From Sycon ciliatum (taxonomy: Eukaryota; Porifera; Calcarea; Leucosolenida; Sycettidae): a DNA stretch of 64,000 bases. Under the pieces are notes generated by a model. That model ran no database searches, was not told the DNA's origin, and was given only the letters and a program-made list of their open reading frames with translations. The stretch lies in contig NC_088644.1 in NCBI RefSeq assembly GCF_964019385.1, positions 19,392,273-19,456,272 of the forward strand, read 5' to 3'. Positions 60,601 through 64,000 of the stretch are shown piece after piece (positions within the stretch are counted from its first letter, which is position 1; each line of letters starts with the position of its first letter). A program made the position numbers and the translations under genes.

Positions 60601-63600
60601 ATACTATGACTCTTCAAAGTCGTTACAATGCGACAGCAGCAAATACGTCCTTATCTCTGGCATTTCGCCCCTCAGAGCAGTGACAAAAATAGCATCTACA
60701 TTGAGAATGGAGTGGCCAAAAATGCTAGATATAAAAACTTGTTTACTGCTGCTCTATTCACTACTGTAACAACATTGAAGAGTGATGGTATTGGTAGGGT
60801 CTGGTCAAAACCTCCAATGGCTTCTGTGCCTCGTGTGCTAGGTCGCTTTCTCCAGCAAAAAATCTACCATGCGCAATCAGTGTTCAGACGTTTGGCATTT
60901 ACACAAGCAGCGCAGTCCTGCAGGTCCATGGTTAGTCAGTGCATCGCCCAAATAAAGGTGTCAATTAAAGCAAAGCCGCATTACACTTCGTCTCCTCTCC
61001 ATCACTCGCAAAAATAGCCCTGATCACTGAGTGTGTTTCAGTCCCGGTGCATCACTTATCCAGACATCGGCAATACTGTACTGCTATGTAAACTTTGTGG
61101 GAATTTATTAGGAATTTATAAAGTGCAACCACAAAACTGGGGATTTGATACTCAATACAGTCATTATTAGTGCAATATACTGTCCACAGAGTCTTATCCC
61201 AAACTTGAAAGAAGGTAAGGAGGTTCAACAACACCTGGACATTCATAACATAACATTCTATGACCAAATCAAGCTACTCATGGCCAGATCACAGGGGATT
61301 GCCCCCCCCCCCCCCTCCCCCAATACGGAGTTTCAGCCGTACCCGTACGTTCTATCGTCCAATTAAGCCAGCGATCCGAATTCCTTGCAAATGAGGCATC
61401 CATAAGACCGGCGTAACTCTTAATGTATATCTGGGGCACTAAAGCCGCAGCCCACACATAACTACAGTGTATAGGGAGCTTTTCAAGCACATGACTTGAT
61501 CAACGAATGCTCAGCCAGGAACATGAAGATGTACACCTGGATTGGACTAAAAAAACGAGCCGGACCGATGTTGTAGACATCAGGATGTTCAGAATCTGTG
61601 GCAGTTCTGTACAAACAGTGTTCCTATTTCCAAAGCATTTACAGCTGAGAGACCATTTGAAGTGTGATGTGCAAAGTAGAATGGCGAGGGTGATGCCGCA
61701 TTGGTCATGGGTCAGGCAAGTAAAAAAACGCTGCCCAAGCACCAATGCCTGGCTCTGTTGGGTCAGAGCAAAGCAGGCTGACTGAATCCTCACGCGGGTT
61801 TGCCAAGGTAGCGATATACTTAGTAGTGTCATGGAGTGAAGTTACCAGCAGACTTATCCTCGCCTGATACAAAAGTCAGGGAAGTCGGGGAACTTGCAGA
61901 AAATTGGCACCGAGAAAGAGAAGCGATACAGAGTATAGAGAAGACAATGAAGTCAAATGCCGGTGCGTATACAGCGTTTGGTTATCAGACAGGAGACATA
62001 CATGCCTAGCTATGTGAATACATGTAAACTGGCTGACTTGGCTGCAACATAGGAACAGCTCACAGTATGGAAATGGTGTACCTTCACAGAACCAAGCTCC
62101 ATTCCGAATTGGTGCCCTCCTCCTTTTCTTGACCCGTTGCGGGTGGATCAATACGGTGCCAGTCTCACCCTCTTTCTTCTTATCTCCATTCTCCAATCTT
62201 CTCGATGTTGTCTCCTCACGTAATCTTATTCTGCTCATGCCCTCCATCTCCCTCCAATGAATCATTTGATATTCTACAACCCCCATTCACGAGATGTGTC
62301 CACGATAACCATAATTATGCTGTTGCTTCAGCCAGGCCTCCGTTCGCGGCATAACGTGAACTGGTACATGAAGGGATACTTGTGTCACATATACACGTAC
62401 CCGTCAACACGCTCTTCGCATTTCTATGCTTCTAGACGAATTTTGCCTCTACGCAAGTCCCTGGCACTTTATGGTTTCCACTACTAGGGCACATGATGGT
62501 GCATATGATACATGTAGGGTAGCGCAGGCTGGTCAGGTGCATGCAGGCGCAGCACTTTTGATTAGATCAACTTAGCCATTTTGAGGCGAACAATTTTAAG
62601 ATCTTGACCATTTTTAAACTCTGGAACCGTGTTCCCATGTACAATTGCTATCACTCTAAATTGGTCTGATAATAGCACAGGAAGTTCTGGTTTTGACCAT
62701 GTGTCCTTTGCAAAGATGTATGCAAAGTGAATCATGTACAACATGCACATGTGTGTGGTGTAGGGTGTATGGTAGATGGTAACAATTCGTTATATTAATT
62801 TTAGCTCCATACCTCAAGACCTTTCTACTGGGCAAGGGTGCATGATTCACCACACCCCTGCGTGATGTATTTTGAGTCCCATGCATACAAACACTGTCAT
62901 TGCACAATGATCAACACTACAACAGAAGTGTAGAGCTAATGGGTCTATGTACTATCACCGCTGCACTACCACCAGCATGCATAGATCTGCAATGTTATGT
63001 ACCTCCTTGATGCCTTGACGGTGTTGAGACCATTGCCAGGCATTGGCATTGGCCTGTCTGGTGCTGTTAAAAGCTAGCTTATTTCCGGCCACAAAAGGAA
63101 GCACGCTACGCATGCTTGCGCATTTCAGTTGCCGAAAATGGGCGGAAACAATGGGCATGGCGCTTCAATCGCTCCGGGGAAGCTCACGTGAATACACCAA
63201 GCTGAACAAGACCCCACCATGCACATCATTGCAGTCATCGCACATCAGCGCTAATGCCTAGTCCACCCCGACCCGTAAATCTACGAGACAACCTCAGTAA
63301 GGTAATGTAAGACACACGGCACACGTCAGACTGACCTGGGCGAAATTGCCAGTACTCGCTGTCACAATACCGCGTTGCAGCTTTTCCTTTTCAGCTGTTG
63401 CCAGTGCATATGAAGCACCTCGCAGCTCGAAGGATCCAATAGGTTGCAGGTTTTCCAGTTTCAAGTAGACCTCCATCATGCCACCGCACATCCCATCCTG
63501 TGCTACACGAACCATATCGACATTCAGGCGGATCAAAGGCGTCCTCATCACGCCATACTCTGAGAAGTGTTCCCTGGCGGCGTACGCATCTTCAATAGTG

Positions 63601-63782
63601 GGGATAAAGGAAGGAGCAGCTTGCTCCGGGCTTGATGCCGCTGTTGCTGCTGCTGAAACACCTCCATTTTCTCGTTGGTGGCTACTTTCATTTCCCACTC
63701 CACTGTCTGCACTATTCGTGGAATGAGCAGCTGTACTTTGAGTCGAACCAGCCTCGGCAATATCCGATTGTTCATCAGCCAT
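57652..63782 (-). CDS. Serine racemase/threonine dehydratase-family protein (three exons, 412 aa) with altered PLP site
   Basis: Exons 63336-63782, 59361-59577 and 57652-58226 join in phase (0, then 1) to 1239 nt. Residues 1-80 are a Ser/Thr/Gln-rich extension. The fold-type II PLP domain follows: RTPLIRLN, YLKLENLQPIGSFELRGA (about 106-123), STGNFAQ joined to GLAACAK, FIRPSGKREILAGNATLALE, and a C-terminal VVSGGNID. In active family members the lysine of GSFKxRGA forms the Schiff base with PLP, and a GGGG loop holds its phosphate. Here residue 119 is Glu (codon GAG at 63426-63428) and the loop is SSGG (245-248). The overall frame is intact, so this looks like a maintained but catalytically altered protein. 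A sequencing error at one base could restore Lys; the loop change would remain. Confidence 0.85.
58744..59078. mobile_element. Short relative of the 43311-44219 element
   Basis: CAGGTGGAATCGTGACAATT at the left mirrors AATTATCAGGATTTCACCTG at the right, with TA on both sides. The right subterminal part (ATTCGAACCCCAAATTGCCA on the complement) matches the left end of 43311-44219. It lies in the second intron of the PLP-family gene. Confidence 0.7.
59578..63335. other. First intron of the PLP-family gene; no further gene supported
   Basis: Poly-G (60243-60257, 60554-60564) and poly-C (61303-61316) runs are the only clear repeats. A basic/acidic minus-strand frame at about 62080-62286 (LENGDKKKEGETGTVLIHPQ) is open, but no flanking splice sites or homology could be established. 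Confidence 0.4.
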
Positions 63783-64000
63783 GATTAGATCGATGGCCGC
63801 ACAAAAACAAGAATGGAGAAAATCAACAGGACAACAGCACGTCGTTGCCCCACAATAACCAGATAACAAGGCCCGGGATAGAAATGGGGGGTGAACTTTC
63901 ACACACACGCGCACACACCTTACTTCATAAGTGCCAGGAGCGGAGATGAAGCCACCAAGTCACGTAGCTGGATAGGCCAGCCTGCAGGCTTCAGCGCAAC
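63783..64000. other. Upstream region of the PLP-family gene
   Basis: The minus-strand frame stays open upstream to about 63914, but the ATG at 63782 gives the more usual acidic start (MADEQSD). A GTAAGG donor-like site at about 63926 on the minus strand could end a 5' non-coding or coding exon that begins beyond the window edge. Confidence 0.35.

Noticed and set aside
62080..62286. Charged minus-strand frame as an extra exon of the PLP-family gene
   Set aside because: Exons 1 and 2 join in phase across this intron without it, and the joined sequence is continuous with the family fold.

Overview
The window is nuclear DNA of an animal. Its protein-coding genes are split into many short exons with GT-AG junctions in consistent phase. 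They encode metazoan families: an SH2-domain inositol 5-phosphatase of the SHIP type and an Na,K-ATPase beta subunit. The DNA is also full of long dinucleotide microsatellites and many kinds of transposon. The beta subunit has few cysteines, a Ngaro/DIRS-type retrotransposon is present, and the large DDE transposase resembles proteins I recall from sponges and cnidarians. Together these suggest an early-branching marine invertebrate, possibly a sponge, but the species cannot be named from the sequence. Three runs of exactly 200 N are assembly gaps.

Layout. 1-3.8 kb: no gene recognised; a LINE remnant and terminal-inverted-repeat (TIR) elements. 3.8-30.9 kb, minus strand: one SHIP-like gene in about 27 exons (SH2 domain, linker, 5-phosphatase domain, C2-like domain); its 3' end was not found. 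Its introns hold an apparently complete 4.1-kb DNA transposon with a 1088-aa DDE-type ORF (8650-12731), hAT-, mariner-, Harbinger- and piggyBac-type non-autonomous elements, SINE pieces and very long microsatellites, several of which touch splice sites. 31-44.7 kb: intergenic and repeat-rich, with a nested transposon stack (38.3-41.8 kb), tandem palindromes (33.0-33.3 kb) and an 18-bp perfect hairpin (42.2 kb). 44.75-55.72 kb, plus strand: a six-exon Na,K-ATPase beta-subunit gene whose fifth intron contains a decayed Ngaro-type retrotransposon with split direct repeats (49.88-54.57 kb). 57.65-63.78 kb, minus strand: a three-exon serine racemase/threonine dehydratase-family gene in which the residue aligned with the PLP-binding lysine reads as glutamate.

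The three host genes have unrelated roles (phosphoinositide signalling, ion-pump assembly, amino-acid metabolism or a derived role) and do not form a functional cluster. The strongest candidate for an undescribed system is the large DDE transposon: a single intact intronless ORF, TIRs that begin GGCCAAGTAAAA, and a TTA target duplication.
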